Shown here piece by piece: positions 42,096 to 51,374 of a DNA stretch of 64,000 nucleotides. This DNA is from Rhodococcus sp. G-MC3. GTDB lineage: Bacteria; Actinomycetota; Actinomycetes; Mycobacteriales; Mycobacteriaceae. Position numbers and translations under genes: made by a program. The first letter of the stretch is position 1. Each line of letters opens with the position of its first letter. The notes under the pieces were generated by a model. That model made no database searches. It had not been told where the DNA came from and saw nothing but the letters and a program-made list of their open reading frames with translations. The DNA is taken from the NCBI RefSeq assembly GCF_030063335.1, contig NZ_JASISW010000002.1:248001-312000 (forward strand), given 5' to 3'.

Positions 42096-43466
42096 GTGCC
42101 GAGACAACGAGGTCCGAGGCCGGCAAACGCAACCAGGATAGGCGTGTTGGCCGCGGTGGCACTGGTCGCCAGTCCGTTGCTGGCGGCCTGCGGATCGTCC
42201 GACAGCGCCGCGCCGGTGTTGAGTTTTTACACCGCAGCGGACGGCGCCGAACAGTATGCGGCAGCGGCCGATGCGTGTTCGGCGGCATCGGGTGGCCGAT
42301 ACAAGGTCGAACAGAGAACTCTCCCCAAGAGCGCCAACGATCAGCGCCTGCAGCTCGCGCGGCGTTTGGCGGGTAACGACAATTCACTCGATTTGATGAC
42401 GCTCGACGTCGTGTGGACAGCCGAGTTCGCCGAAGCAGGATGGGCGTTGCCGGTCCCGGACGATCTCGTCGCCAAGCTGAAGGACGGTTCCACTCTCGAA
42501 GGTCCACTGGCGACAGCCGAATGGCAGGACCAGCTCTACGCCGTTCCGCTGAACTCGAACACGCAGCTTCTGTGGTATCGCCCCGACGAAGTTCCCGGAG
42601 GCCAGCCGCCGCAGACGTGGACCGAGATGATCGACATGGCCGAATCCAATGCTGCCGAGGGCAAACCCGCGTACATCGGAGTTCAGGCCAAGCAGTACGA
42701 AGGTCTGATGGTGTGGTTCAACAGCCTTCTCGTCAGTGCGGGCGGCGCAGTCGTCGGTGAGGACGGTACGACCGTCGCGCTCAACGACACCCCGGAACAC
42801 CGTGCCGCAACCGAGAAGACGCTCGAGATCATGAAGCGGGTCGCTACCGCTGATGGCCGCGATCCCTCGATCTCGCAGACCGACGAGGCGACCGCGCGTT
42901 TGGGTATGGAAGCGGGCACCTCCGCGTTCCAGGTCAACTACCCCTTCGTGCTTCCAGGCATCAAGGAGAACGCGGCAGCAGGTGCCGTCCCGTTCCTCGA
43001 CCTGACCAATGTGCCCGCCGATCAACAGGATGCAAAGATCGCCGAGGTGTTCCGCAGCGCTCCGTACCCGGCGGTGGACCCAGACAAGCCCGCCAAGGTC
43101 ACGATCGGCGGATTCAACATCGGGGTCGCCAAGACCACTGAGCACGAGGATTTGGCATGGGAAGCCGTCGCCTGCCTCACCAACGAGCAGAATCAGCGCA
43201 ACAACGCAGTCGACGGCGGCGTGCCCCCAGTCCTGAAGCAGCTCTACCAGGACCCCGAATTTCAGGCTGTGTACCCAGCATGGGAGGGCGTGCTCGACTC
43301 GATCGAGAATGCCGCGGTCCGACCGGTTTCCCCGGCTTACCAGAGTATTTCGATACTTCTCGCCGACGCTCTCAATCCACCTCAGAACATCGATCCGGTG
43401 GCAGATGTGGACAAGCTCGCCGATCTCGTCTCCAAGGCAGTCAATTCCGAAGGGCTGATTCCATGA
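42096..43466 (+). CDS. lpqY: Trehalose-binding lipoprotein LpqY
   Basis: A 456-aa extracytoplasmic solute-binding lipoprotein. The signal peptide ends in a lipobox LLAACGSS with acylated Cys32. The mature part follows the MalE/LpqY pattern: LMTLDVVWTAEFAEAGWALP, AVPLNSNTQLLWYRPDEVPG and NPPQNIDPVADVD at the end. GTG 42096 follows GGAGG. With sugABC it forms the trehalose importer used by mycobacteria to recycle trehalose released from mycolyl transfer, which fits a mycolic-acid actinomycete. The stop overlaps the sugA ATG. Confidence 0.94.
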   Translation: MPRQRGPRPANATRIGVLAAVALVASPLLAACGSSDSAAPVLSFYTAADGAEQYAAAADACSAASGGRYKVEQRTLPKSANDQRLQLARRLAGNDNSLDLMTLDVVWTAEFAEAGWALPVPDDLVAKLKDGSTLEGPLATAEWQDQLYAVPLNSNTQLLWYRPDEVPGGQPPQTWTEMIDMAESNAAEGKPAYIGVQAKQYEGLMVWFNSLLVSAGGAVVGEDGTTVALNDTPEHRAATEKTLEIMKRVATADGRDPSISQTDEATARLGMEAGTSAFQVNYPFVLPGIKENAAAGAVPFLDLTNVPADQQDAKIAEVFRSAPYPAVDPDKPAKVTIGGFNIGVAKTTEHEDLAWEAVACLTNEQNQRNNAVDGGVPPVLKQLYQDPEFQAVYPAWEGVLDSIENAAVRPVSPAYQSISILLADALNPPQNIDPVADVDKLADLVSKAVNSEGLIP

Positions 43467-44401
43467 GTGAAACGACTCGGACCGAGACAGTGGACAAACA
43501 AGCAATACTGAAGAACGTCTCCGACGGCAAGAAGGCCGAACGCAGGCTCGGTCTGATGTTGATCGCACCCGCGGCGATCATGATGGTGGCCGTCACCGGA
43601 TACCCGATCATCTACGCGTTCTGGCTCAGCTTGCAGAAGTACAACCTGGCATTCCCGGACGACCGTGAATTCGTCGGCATCTCCAACTACATCACCGTGC
43701 TGTCCGACAATTACTGGTGGACGGCATTCGGGGTCACCGCAGGCATCACGATCATCTCGGTGATCATCGAGTTCGTGCTCGGCCTCGCGGTCGCACTCAT
43801 CATGCACCGCACCATCTTCGGTCGCGGTCTGATCCGAACTGTCGTGCTCATCCCGTACGGCATCGTGACCGTCGCCGCGGCCTACAGCTGGTACTACGCG
43901 TGGACACCAGGTACGGGTTACCTCGCCAACCTGCTGCCCGACGGGAGTGCGCCGCTCACCGAGCAATTTCCGTCGCTCGCGATCGTCGTACTCGCCGAGG
44001 TGTGGAAGACGACGCCGTTCATGGCGCTGCTTCTTCTCGCCGGGCTCGCACTGGTGCCCGACGATCTGCTCAAGGCAGCGGAGGTCGACGGTGCAGGTGC
44101 ATGGACGCGATTGTTGCGCATCACGATTCCGCTGATGAAGCCGGCGATTCTGGTAGCGGTGCTGTTCCGCACTCTCGATGCCTTCCGCATCTTCGACAAC
44201 ATCTACGTGTTGACCAAGGGCAGCAACGGCACCGGTTCGGTGTCGATTCTCGGCTACGACAACCTGTTCGGTGCATTCAATCTCGGACTCGGCTCGGCGA
44301 TCAGCGTTCTGATCTTCTTCTGCGTTGCGATCATCGCGTTCGTGTTCATCAAGTTGTTCGGTGCATCCGCACCGGGCTCGGACGACGGAGGCCGTAAGTA
44401 A
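43463..44401 (+). CDS. sugA: Trehalose ABC transporter permease SugA
   Basis: A 312-aa inner-membrane protein with six predicted helices after a cytoplasmic N-terminus of about 30 residues. It is a MalF-like permease: [40 protein letters not shown] and the EAA coupling loop [20 protein letters not shown]. It starts ATGA inside the lpqY stop, and its TAA stop shares one base with the sugB ATG. Confidence 0.94.
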   Translation: MSETTRTETVDKQAILKNVSDGKKAERRLGLMLIAPAAIMMVAVTGYPIIYAFWLSLQKYNLAFPDDREFVGISNYITVLSDNYWWTAFGVTAGITIISVIIEFVLGLAVALIMHRTIFGRGLIRTVVLIPYGIVTVAAAYSWYYAWTPGTGYLANLLPDGSAPLTEQFPSLAIVVLAEVWKTTPFMALLLLAGLALVPDDLLKAAEVDGAGAWTRLLRITIPLMKPAILVAVLFRTLDAFRIFDNIYVLTKGSNGTGSVSILGYDNLFGAFNLGLGSAISVLIFFCVAIIAFVFIKLFGASAPGSDDGGRK

Positions 44402-45234
44402 TGACGACCGTGACGCCCCGCAAGAAGGTCGGTTGGACCGTCATCAACGCGCTCGTACTTCTGTACGCGCTCGTCCCGCTGGCCTGGATCATCAGCCTCT
44501 CGTTCAAGTCGACTGCGACCATCGCGGACGGCAACTTCATCCCCACGTCGATCACGTTCGACAACTACAAGGGCATCTTCTCCACCAACCAGTTCACCTC
44601 GGCGCTGATCAACTCGATCGGTATCGGCCTCATCACCACGGTCATCGCCGTCGTAATCGGAACCATGGCCGCCTACGCGGTTGCCAGGCTCGAATTTCCC
44701 GGTAAGAAGGCGCTCGTCGGCGCGGCGCTGCTCATCGCGATGTTCCCGCAGATCTCGCTCGTCACGCCATTGTTCGACATCGAGCGTGCGATCGGACTGT
44801 TCGACACGTGGCTGGGTCTGATCATCCCGTACATCACGTTCGCCCTGCCGCTCGCCATCTACACGCTCTCCGCGTTCTTCCGTGAGATCCCGTGGGAGCT
44901 GGAGAAAGCCGCGAAGATGGACGGCGCAACACCGGCCCAGGCATTTCGTAAGGTCATCGCCCCGCTCGCGGCACCAGGCATCGTCACCGCCGCGATTCTG
45001 GTGTTCATCTTCGCGTGGAACGACCTACTGCTCGCCATCTCGTTGACAGCGACCGAACGATCCATCACGGTGCCTGCCGCGATCTCGCAGTTCACCGGTA
45101 GCTCGCAGTTCGAGGAGCCCACCGGATCGATCGCCGCAGCGGCAGTGGTCATCACCATTCCGATCATCATCTTCGTGCTCTTCTTCCAACGACGTATCGT
45201 GGCGGGCTTGACGTCCGGCGCAGTGAAGGGATAA
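44401..45234 (+). CDS. sugB: Trehalose ABC transporter permease SugB
   Basis: A 277-aa MalG-like permease with six helices: [39 protein letters not shown], the EAA loop [20 protein letters not shown], and a C-terminal [16 protein letters not shown] as in MalG-type subunits. It partners SugA and SugC. The stop is 5 bp before the sugC start. Confidence 0.94.
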   Translation: MTTVTPRKKVGWTVINALVLLYALVPLAWIISLSFKSTATIADGNFIPTSITFDNYKGIFSTNQFTSALINSIGIGLITTVIAVVIGTMAAYAVARLEFPGKKALVGAALLIAMFPQISLVTPLFDIERAIGLFDTWLGLIIPYITFALPLAIYTLSAFFREIPWELEKAAKMDGATPAQAFRKVIAPLAAPGIVTAAILVFIFAWNDLLLAISLTATERSITVPAAISQFTGSSQFEEPTGSIAAAAVVITIPIIIFVLFFQRRIVAGLTSGAVKG

Positions 45235-45239
45235 CCGTC

Positions 45240-46409
45240 ATGGCCGAAATCGTTCTCGACAAAGTAACCAAGCTCTATCCGGACGGCGCCGCAGCGGTCA
45301 GCGATGTCGACATCACCATCGCGGACGGCGAGTTCATCATTCTCGTCGGACCGTCGGGCTGCGGAAAGTCCACGACGCTCAATATGATCGCCGGTCTGGA
45401 GGACATCTCGTCCGGGGAACTGCGCATTGCGGGCGAGCGTGTCAACGAGCGTGCCCCCAAGGATCGCGACATCGCCATGGTGTTCCAGTCCTACGCGCTG
45501 TACCCGCACATGACGGTGCGCCAGAACATCGCGTTCCCGTTGACTCTCGCCAAGCTCAGCAAGAACGAGATCAACGAGAAGGTCGAAGAGGCGGCGAAGA
45601 TCCTCGACCTGACTCAGCACCTCGACCGCAAGCCAGCGAACCTCTCCGGTGGTCAGCGTCAGCGGGTTGCGATGGGCCGAGCCATCGTTCGTACGCCCAA
45701 GGCGTTCCTCATGGACGAGCCGCTGTCCAACCTCGACGCCAAGCTGCGCGTGCAGACGCGTGCCGAGATCTCGAGGCTGCAGAAGCGTCTCGGCACGACG
45801 ACCGTCTATGTCACGCACGATCAGACCGAGGCCATGACACTCGGCGACCGCGTCGTCGTGTTGCGCGGTGGCCTGGTTCAGCAAATCGGATCGCCGCAGG
45901 AGCTCTACGACAAGCCTCGCAACCTGTTCGTCGCAGGCTTCATCGGATCGCCGTCGATGAACTTCGTGCCGGGAACTCTGACGGCCGATGGTGTTGCGAC
46001 CGACCTCGGGACGTTCGAACTTCCCCGGGAGCGGCGGGCCGCCATTGCGAACAAGAACTCGGGCAAGGATGTCGTGGTCGGCATCAGACCCGAGCACTTC
46101 GAGGATGCAGGCCTCATCGATTCGTACCAGAAGCTCAGCGGCGCAACGTTCACTGCCAAGGTGGAGGTACTCGAGTCGATGGGCAGCGACAAGTACGTCT
46201 ACTTCGAGTCCAGGGGCGACAAGGTGCAGTCGGCGGAACTGCAGGAACTCGCAGCCGAGTCCGGGCTCACCGATGCCGGTGGCGCTCAGGTGGTTGCGCG
46301 TCTGGCAGCAGAATCGAAGGCCCACGAGGGCGGAGACGTCGAGTTGTGGTTCGATCCGGCCAAGATCTCGGTGTTCGATCAGGCGTCGGGTGACAATCTG
46401 ACGCTGTAG
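45240..46409 (+). CDS. sugC: Trehalose ABC transporter ATP-binding protein SugC
   Basis: A 389-aa MalK/UgpC-type ATPase. It has Walker A VGPSGCGKSTTLNMIAGLED (about 37-56), a Q-loop in FQSYALYPHMTVRQNI, the signature NLSGGQRQRVAMGRAIVR, Walker B AFLMDEPLSNLDAKLR and the switch His in YVTHDQTEAMT. A C-terminal regulatory OB-fold pair runs from about residue 240 (GFIGSPSMNFVPG, VVVGIRPEHFEDAG). It drives the LpqY-SugAB importer. The gene ends 24 bp from the convergent MFS gene. Confidence 0.95.
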   Translation: MAEIVLDKVTKLYPDGAAAVSDVDITIADGEFIILVGPSGCGKSTTLNMIAGLEDISSGELRIAGERVNERAPKDRDIAMVFQSYALYPHMTVRQNIAFPLTLAKLSKNEINEKVEEAAKILDLTQHLDRKPANLSGGQRQRVAMGRAIVRTPKAFLMDEPLSNLDAKLRVQTRAEISRLQKRLGTTTVYVTHDQTEAMTLGDRVVVLRGGLVQQIGSPQELYDKPRNLFVAGFIGSPSMNFVPGTLTADGVATDLGTFELPRERRAAIANKNSGKDVVVGIRPEHFEDAGLIDSYQKLSGATFTAKVEVLESMGSDKYVYFESRGDKVQSAELQELAAESGLTDAGGAQVVARLAAESKAHEGGDVELWFDPAKISVFDQASGDNLTL

Positions 46410-46432
46410 CGCCGGCGGCTTCTCCCAGAACC

Positions 46433-47959
46433 TCAGCAGTCCTCTGCCAGCACGCTCTGAGCTGGAGTTTCCCCTGGGCGGATCCGCGCCCCATCCACAC
46501 AGTTGTCTGTGAGTCCGCTCGGGTCGGCACGCCGCGACGTGGCCACCACAGTCGTCGGCGCGGGGGTGATCCGAATCGCCAACGCGGACAAGGTCACTGT
46601 TGCGCAGGCCAGGGCTCCCACAATGAACGCCGCGGTGTAGACGGATTCGCGTGGGATAGACGTCGCGGCGATCGTGTACGTGGCAAGCATCGTGGTCAAT
46701 ACTGCGCTGGCGATCGAGGTTCCGACGGTTCGGACGATGGAGTTGACGCTGTTCGCCACTCCGGTGTCCTGCGCGGTCACCTCGGCCATCAGCAGATTCG
46801 GGATGGCCGCGAATGCCAGCGACACGAACACATTGATCACTGCCGACGCCAGGATGACCTGCCACGTGGCGTTGTGGAAGAAGACGAAGACAGTGAATCC
46901 GACGACGCCGACGATTCCGCCTGTCACCAGGACAGGACGCGGACCGACGCGCCGGATCAGCCCACCGCTCAGGGTGGCCGCTACAACGCCGACGACGGCG
47001 CCGGGGAGAAGGTAGACGACGCTGGCGGAGAGAACGTCGGCGCTGAAACCGTAGCCGGCAACCTCGCGGGGCGTTTGCACGAAGTATGAGCAGGCGAGGA
47101 AGTTGACGAACATCCCGATGCCGACGAAGAGGGTGGCAATATTCGTCGCCAGGAGCGGACCGTGGGTGAGCATGCGCGGGGCGACGAGTGGTGCTGCTGT
47201 GCGGTTCTCGAAGATCCACCACAGGGCAAGGACGACGGCCCCGATGACGGCGCACCCGAGCGTTGCGGCCGATCCCCAGCCCCAGGAGCGGCCTTGGGTG
47301 AGCGCGAGGAACAGCAGTACCAGCGCGGCGGCCAGCAGGATGGCGCCCCACCAATCGACCGAGCCCTCGGCGCTGCGCGGACGCCGCGGAACCCCGAACC
47401 ATCCGAGTGTCATCGCGAGCGCGACGAACGCCGCTGTCAGCCAGAACACTCGGTGGTAGTCGGCCCCGTCTGAGGTCAGCAGACCGGTGAGGACCAGTCC
47501 GAAGCCACCGCCGACTCCCAGAGTGCCGGACAGAATGGCCATGGCCCCGACGAGTTTGCGGGGTGGCATCTCGTCACGGAGGACGGCAAGCGCGATGGGG
47601 AAGAGTGCGTAGGAGACGCCCTGCAGTATGCGTCCCAGGAGTAGCAATGCAAGAGAGTGGGTGAGTGCAGCGATCAGGGATCCGACGAGGACCAGCGCAA
47701 GTACCGCCATCAGTACGGGGCGTTTTCCGTGCAGGTCGGCCAGCCGTCCGATCACGGGTGTCGCGATGACGGCGGCGAGCAGGTTGGCTGTCAGAACCCA
47801 GCCGGCAGCGGTGGTGGTGACGTCGAGTTGGGTTCCGATCGTCCCGACGATCGGGATCACCATCGTTTGCAGCACCGCGAGAGTCATGACCACGAAACAC
47901 AGTCCGGGAAGCAGTAGCGGTCCAGGATTGAGCTGGCTCGAGCGGGCCGCCGTCGACAT
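46433..47959 (-). CDS. MFS drug-type exporter (DHA2/EmrB-QacA family)
   Basis: A 508-aa transporter with about 14 hydrophobic segments. Typical MFS motifs are LTANLLAAVIATPVIGRLAD followed by LHGKRPVL (motif A) and LGRILQGVSYALFPIALAVL (motif B), and the later GTLGVGGGFGLVLTGLL matches the drug-antiporter motif C region. The last 50 residues form a hydrophilic tail. It lies divergent from an AlkZ-like DNA glycosylase with a 101-bp gap, so export of a DNA-damaging compound is a possibility. The substrate is unproven. Confidence 0.9.
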   Translation of the reverse strand: MSTAARSSQLNPGPLLLPGLCFVVMTLAVLQTMVIPIVGTIGTQLDVTTTAAGWVLTANLLAAVIATPVIGRLADLHGKRPVLMAVLALVLVGSLIAALTHSLALLLLGRILQGVSYALFPIALAVLRDEMPPRKLVGAMAILSGTLGVGGGFGLVLTGLLTSDGADYHRVFWLTAAFVALAMTLGWFGVPRRPRSAEGSVDWWGAILLAAALVLLFLALTQGRSWGWGSAATLGCAVIGAVVLALWWIFENRTAAPLVAPRMLTHGPLLATNIATLFVGIGMFVNFLACSYFVQTPREVAGYGFSADVLSASVVYLLPGAVVGVVAATLSGGLIRRVGPRPVLVTGGIVGVVGFTVFVFFHNATWQVILASAVINVFVSLAFAAIPNLLMAEVTAQDTGVANSVNSIVRTVGTSIASAVLTTMLATYTIAATSIPRESVYTAAFIVGALACATVTLSALAIRITPAPTTVVATSRRADPSGLTDNCVDGARIRPGETPAQSVLAEDC

Positions 47960-48020
47960 GGAGAAAAACCTCGTTACATTTCGTTATTACGCACTAGGCA
48001 AAAAAATTGATGTCTGCACC

Positions 48021-48030
48021 TAAGTACTTA
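48021..48030. promoter_or_regulatory. Palindrome TAAGTACTTA between the MFS and AlkZ-like genes
   Basis: A perfect 10-bp palindrome within a longer imperfect one (ACCT at 48018 and AGGT at 48033), in the only AT-rich part of the divergent gap. GTACTTA-like sites are common targets of HxlR/MarR-type repressors, but no regulator gene is adjacent. Confidence 0.35.
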
Positions 48031-48060
48031 TCAGGTTCGAGGCGCACGGGAAAGGCAACG

Positions 48061-49185
48061 ATGCAGCAACACGGCCTCTCACCACTGATGTCCAACCGTG
48101 CTGTGTGCGTCGCCACTCTCGCGCGTCAGCATCTGATCGAGCGTGCGGAGTTCCCCGCCGAGGACATGGTGTCTCATCTGGTGGGAATGCAGGCGCAGGC
48201 TCCGTTCCCGCCCTACTTCGGTTTGTGGTCGCGGATCGAGAAGTTTCGGCCCGAGAGCCTCTCCGCGTTGCTCGAACACCGGAATCTGGTCCGCATCGTG
48301 CTGATGCGCGGAACGGTGCATCTGGTGACGGCCGAGGATGCGGCCTTCCTGCGACCATTGGTGCAGCCCATCATGGATCGGGACCTCACCCAGAACCCTC
48401 TGCACGGCCGGGCATTGGCCGACGTCGACGCGGCCGCGGTGGCAGCACGGGCCCGGCAAATTCTGAGCGAAGGGCCTCTGGCTCCCGCCGATCTCGGACC
48501 TGTGCTGGCCGAGGCATTCGACGGTGTCCCGCCTGCATCCCTCGTGCATGCAGCGAGGAACCTTCTTCCGCTCGTCCAGGTTCCGCCGCGCGCAGTGTGG
48601 GGAAAATCGGGTCATGTTCGGCTGTGCACGTTAGAGCAGTGGACGGGCCTCGCTCTGGAGCGCAATCCCTCCCATTCGATGATGGTGCTCCGCTATCTGA
48701 CGGCATTCGGGCCCGCATCGGTGGCGGATGTGCAGGCGTGGTCCGGACTCACCAGACTCGGCGAGGTGATGGATCGACTGCGACCACAGCTGGTCACCTT
48801 CACCTCCGAGGCCGGCGCACTGCTCTTCGATCTACCCGATGCGCCGCGTCCCGACGCCGACACCAGGCTCCCGGTGCGGATCGTCGCGGCCTTCGACAAT
48901 CTTCTGCTCTCGCACGCGGATCGCTCTCGTGTCATATCGGCGGAAGCGCGCGCGAAGCTGTTCACGCCGAATGGAGTCTTCCCGCCCGTAGTACTCGTTG
49001 ATGGGCAGGTGGTAGGCCAGGTGAAACAACAAGTGAACAAGGACGTGTCGACGGTCGTGGTGACGCCCTATCGAAAGTTGTCCAAAGCGCACTTGGCGGC
49101 CGTCGCGGCCGAAGGCCGCCGAATGTCGAAATTTGCGAACCCAACAGCTGCGGTGCACGACGTCACCTTCACCGAGGCCGTGTAG
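48061..49185 (+). CDS. AlkZ-like (HTH_42) winged-helix DNA glycosylase
   Basis: A 374-aa protein of the winged helix DNA-binding domain superfamily (HTH_42), which includes AlkZ and YcaQ, glycosylases that unhook interstrand crosslinks and remove bulky alkyl adducts. The catalytic Q-x-Q motif is seen as Q44-A45-Q46 in HLVGMQAQAPFPP; AlkZ proteins have QxQ where YcaQ has QxD. Other family landmarks are VLMRGTVHLVTAEDAAFLRP and the C-terminal FDNLLLSHADRSRVI, then VVTPYRKLSK. ATG 48061 is the likely start; TTG 48007 is less likely. Its 3' end overlaps the convergent ParB-like gene by 17 bp. Confidence 0.8.
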   Translation: MQQHGLSPLMSNRAVCVATLARQHLIERAEFPAEDMVSHLVGMQAQAPFPPYFGLWSRIEKFRPESLSALLEHRNLVRIVLMRGTVHLVTAEDAAFLRPLVQPIMDRDLTQNPLHGRALADVDAAAVAARARQILSEGPLAPADLGPVLAEAFDGVPPASLVHAARNLLPLVQVPPRAVWGKSGHVRLCTLEQWTGLALERNPSHSMMVLRYLTAFGPASVADVQAWSGLTRLGEVMDRLRPQLVTFTSEAGALLFDLPDAPRPDADTRLPVRIVAAFDNLLLSHADRSRVISAEARAKLFTPNGVFPPVVLVDGQVVGQVKQQVNKDVSTVVVTPYRKLSKAHLAAVAAEGRRMSKFANPTAAVHDVTFTEAV

Positions 49186-50026
49186 TTTTCGCCCGTTCGC
49201 GTAGCTCGGAGACGATCTCGTCGTTCCACACGTGTTCGCGCACCAGGCGATACCGTTCGCGAATCATCCATAGATATGCTTCGGCATCGGTCTGACCCTC
49301 GAGAATATCGGCGGCTCGCACCATTCGAACGACCGGCAGAAACTCCTCGCCGAACCAGCGTCGCGCCACTGTCGCACGGTCGACGAACTCACACAGTTCC
49401 TGCATCAGCCGAAATCCCCACGCCTCGACGCATTCGCTGAGCTCCGCGTACTGGAACGGATCGGTGACGGTGACCGCTTCGCGCGCCTTGCCGACGAGGG
49501 GCACCCTCGACAGAAAGATTCTGCGGTGATCCTTGATCAGGAGGTCGCCGCGACGATTGATTCCCTCCGGCGATATACGTGTGATGATCTCGGTGACCAG
49601 CGCGTCGATCGTCGTGCGGTGCATCGCGAACGCGATCGACACACGATGGTGTCCGTCGAGAACGAAGTGCATCGACCCGATGCGATAAACCTGGATCGGC
49701 GGCATGGATTCGCCGCGGCGCTGAGCCGCAGCAAGACGCTGCCAGCGCTCACGAATCCGCGTCGACGTCGGTCTGAAGAAACGGTCGAAGTCCCGTGTGC
49801 GGTCCACGCTTCCGACGATCGAGTCGACGCGAATCACCTGCACACCGAGTTGGCGCTCGCCCACTTTGCCGAGAGCGGCGACCACCTCGTCGAACGGCAA
49901 GATCGTGTTGACGTCGTCAGGCTGGCGGCGGAGCCATCCCACCAGGCGAGCGATGTCCGCACGCCTGCGTTGGCGGGTGAAGTCGTTTTCTGCATCGGCC
50001 GCGGGGAAACCGGTGTCACGTGCCAT
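49169..50026 (-). CDS. ParB/Srx-fold protein
   Basis: A 285-aa protein with a ParB-like nuclease/nucleotide-binding fold: PPIQVYRIGSMHFVLDGHHR (about 109-128) and VSIAFAMHRTTIDALVTEI. DGHHR is the fold's signature. An N-terminal helical region (FTRQRRRADIARLVGWLRRQ) and a helical C-terminal part (EAYLWMIRERYRLVREHVWN) flank it. It is not the chromosomal ParB, which sits near oriC with parA. Such solitary ParB-fold proteins may bind CTP/ATP or act as kinases. Its ATG lies inside the 3' end of the phosphoesterase gene (11-bp overlap), so the two are coupled. Confidence 0.75.
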   Translation of the reverse strand: MARDTGFPAADAENDFTRQRRRADIARLVGWLRRQPDDVNTILPFDEVVAALGKVGERQLGVQVIRVDSIVGSVDRTRDFDRFFRPTSTRIRERWQRLAAAQRRGESMPPIQVYRIGSMHFVLDGHHRVSIAFAMHRTTIDALVTEIITRISPEGINRRGDLLIKDHRRIFLSRVPLVGKAREAVTVTDPFQYAELSECVEAWGFRLMQELCEFVDRATVARRWFGEEFLPVVRMVRAADILEGQTDAEAYLWMIRERYRLVREHVWNDEIVSELRERAKTTRPR

Positions 50027-50753
50027 GGCGTCGCCTCAGGATCGTGGGAGCCGCAGACTCGCCAGCGCCGCCGGTGGGTTCGATCTCCAGCAACGTGTAT
50101 CCGACGGTGTTGATGATCGCCGTTCCGTGCAGCTCCAGGTCCTCGGGCGTCTGCCCGTGCGGATGAATGTGACCGTGCAGCATCAGCTGCGGTGACAGGG
50201 ATTGGACGACGTCACCGAGGCAGTCGAAGCCGACGTGAGCGGTGTCGGTGTCGTCGCCGATCCCCAGCGGGGGGCTGTGCGTCAGCAGAATGTCGATGCC
50301 CCGCTGATCGCCGCGCACCCGTTCGGCCCAGGCCTTGGTTCGGGTGAGCGACCGCGAGCGGCGACGCTGTTGACGTTGCGTCCACTGGTTCGGTCCCCCG
50401 TTGTAGCGGATCGAGCCACCGAGGCCGGCGATGCGTAGTCCGGCCGCCGAGACGATCTTGCGGTCGGCGTTGACGGCGCCGACGGGGCCGGGCCAGGTGC
50501 TCGGCAGCCCCGCGCGCATCCAGCCCGCGCGGCCTGCGGAATAACCGGTCAGGTCGGCGTCGTGATTGCCCGGCACGAACACGCACGGGGCATTGAGGGC
50601 GTCCGTCAAATATTCGAGGTAGTCGAACGGCAGGTCGCCAGCTCCGAGAATCAGATCGACGTCGAGTGATCGAACCTGTGTACTCCACAAGGATTCGATT
50701 GTTTCGTCGGCAACGGCAAGGACGGAGACCACGCGGACGACGCTACCGGGCAA
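50016..50753 (-). CDS. Calcineurin-like metallophosphoesterase
   Basis: About 245 aa. The metal-binding motifs are in order: LAVADETIESLW (the usual SDxHG is reduced to ADE), LILGAGDLPFDYLEYL, VFVPGNHDADLTG (GNHD), LLTHSPPLGIGDD and LMLHGHIHPHG (GHxH). This is the class III/calcineurin-like phosphoesterase fold. The start is uncertain: TTG 50753 avoids clash with the divergent SUFU-domain gene; ATG 50822 would overlap it, and GTG 50732 is shorter. It is likely co-expressed with the ParB-like gene. The substrate is unknown. Confidence 0.82.
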   Translation of the reverse strand: MPGSVVRVVSVLAVADETIESLWSTQVRSLDVDLILGAGDLPFDYLEYLTDALNAPCVFVPGNHDADLTGYSAGRAGWMRAGLPSTWPGPVGAVNADRKIVSAAGLRIAGLGGSIRYNGGPNQWTQRQQRRRSRSLTRTKAWAERVRGDQRGIDILLTHSPPLGIGDDTDTAHVGFDCLGDVVQSLSPQLMLHGHIHPHGQTPEDLELHGTAIINTVGYTLLEIEPTGGAGESAAPTILRRRHGT

Positions 50754-50765
50754 CGGTGGTGTTGG

Positions 50766-51374
50766 ATGGACTTCGTGAGCGACAGCGGCAGTGACAGGGT
50801 CGTTTCTGAGGTCCGGGCACATGTGATCTCAGCGATCGGGGACGAAAATCCAACTCTCTACTCGGTGACATTCCTGGGGCTCGAATCCCTGGAGGTATTG
50901 ACGTTCTTACCGCGTGAGGATCCCTTCATCAGGTTCGCGACCCTCGGCTGCTCGCGATATCCGATGTCGGACCCCAGCGAAATGATTGCCGATGCAACCC
51001 GTGGGCCTCGCGCGGAGTTGATGCTCGTCAGTCGGGTGTTCGATGGCATCGACAAACCTTTCCTGCAGAACATCGCGAAGTTGGCGGCGACACCGTCGGT
51101 CGAAGGCGTCGTACTACGCAAAGATCTGCTTCTCGATCTGGGGGAACCGCTGTGGCTAGGTTCGCCCTTCACCGCAGTGTTGCTCGGGGCGAGCGAGATC
51201 TCGGATCTACCGTTACCCGAGCCGGCCGATCCAGTCGAGTTTCTCGAAATCGTTCCCATCACCGGAACCGAAGCTGCGTGGGTACGCTTGCGCGGCGCCG
51301 ACGCATTGCGCGACGCCTGGAAGGAAGCAGGCATCGACGTGCGTGACCCCGGCAGGTCGGCCGTCAACCTCTAG
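50766..51374 (+). CDS. Suppressor-of-fused (SUFU) domain protein
   Basis: A 202-aa soluble protein. The bacterial SUFU-like pattern is seen in YSVTFLGLESLEVLTFLPRE, ATLGCSRYPMSDPSE, GPRAELMLVSR and KLAATPSVEGVVLRKDLLLD, with GSPFTAVLLGASEI. In bacteria such proteins often occur as immunity or regulatory proteins, but no toxin is adjacent. ATG 50766 is taken; GTG 50775 is possible. Its stop and that of the convergent corA gene share a CTAG. Confidence 0.8.
   Translation: MDFVSDSGSDRVVSEVRAHVISAIGDENPTLYSVTFLGLESLEVLTFLPREDPFIRFATLGCSRYPMSDPSEMIADATRGPRAELMLVSRVFDGIDKPFLQNIAKLAATPSVEGVVLRKDLLLDLGEPLWLGSPFTAVLLGASEISDLPLPEPADPVEFLEIVPITGTEAAWVRLRGADALRDAWKEAGIDVRDPGRSAVNL

Noticed and set aside
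44859..47402. An 847-codon minus-strand frame opposite sugB, sugC and part of the MFS gene
   Set aside because: It crosses three genes with clear motifs and shows no domain of its own; third-position GC bias explains the long open frame.
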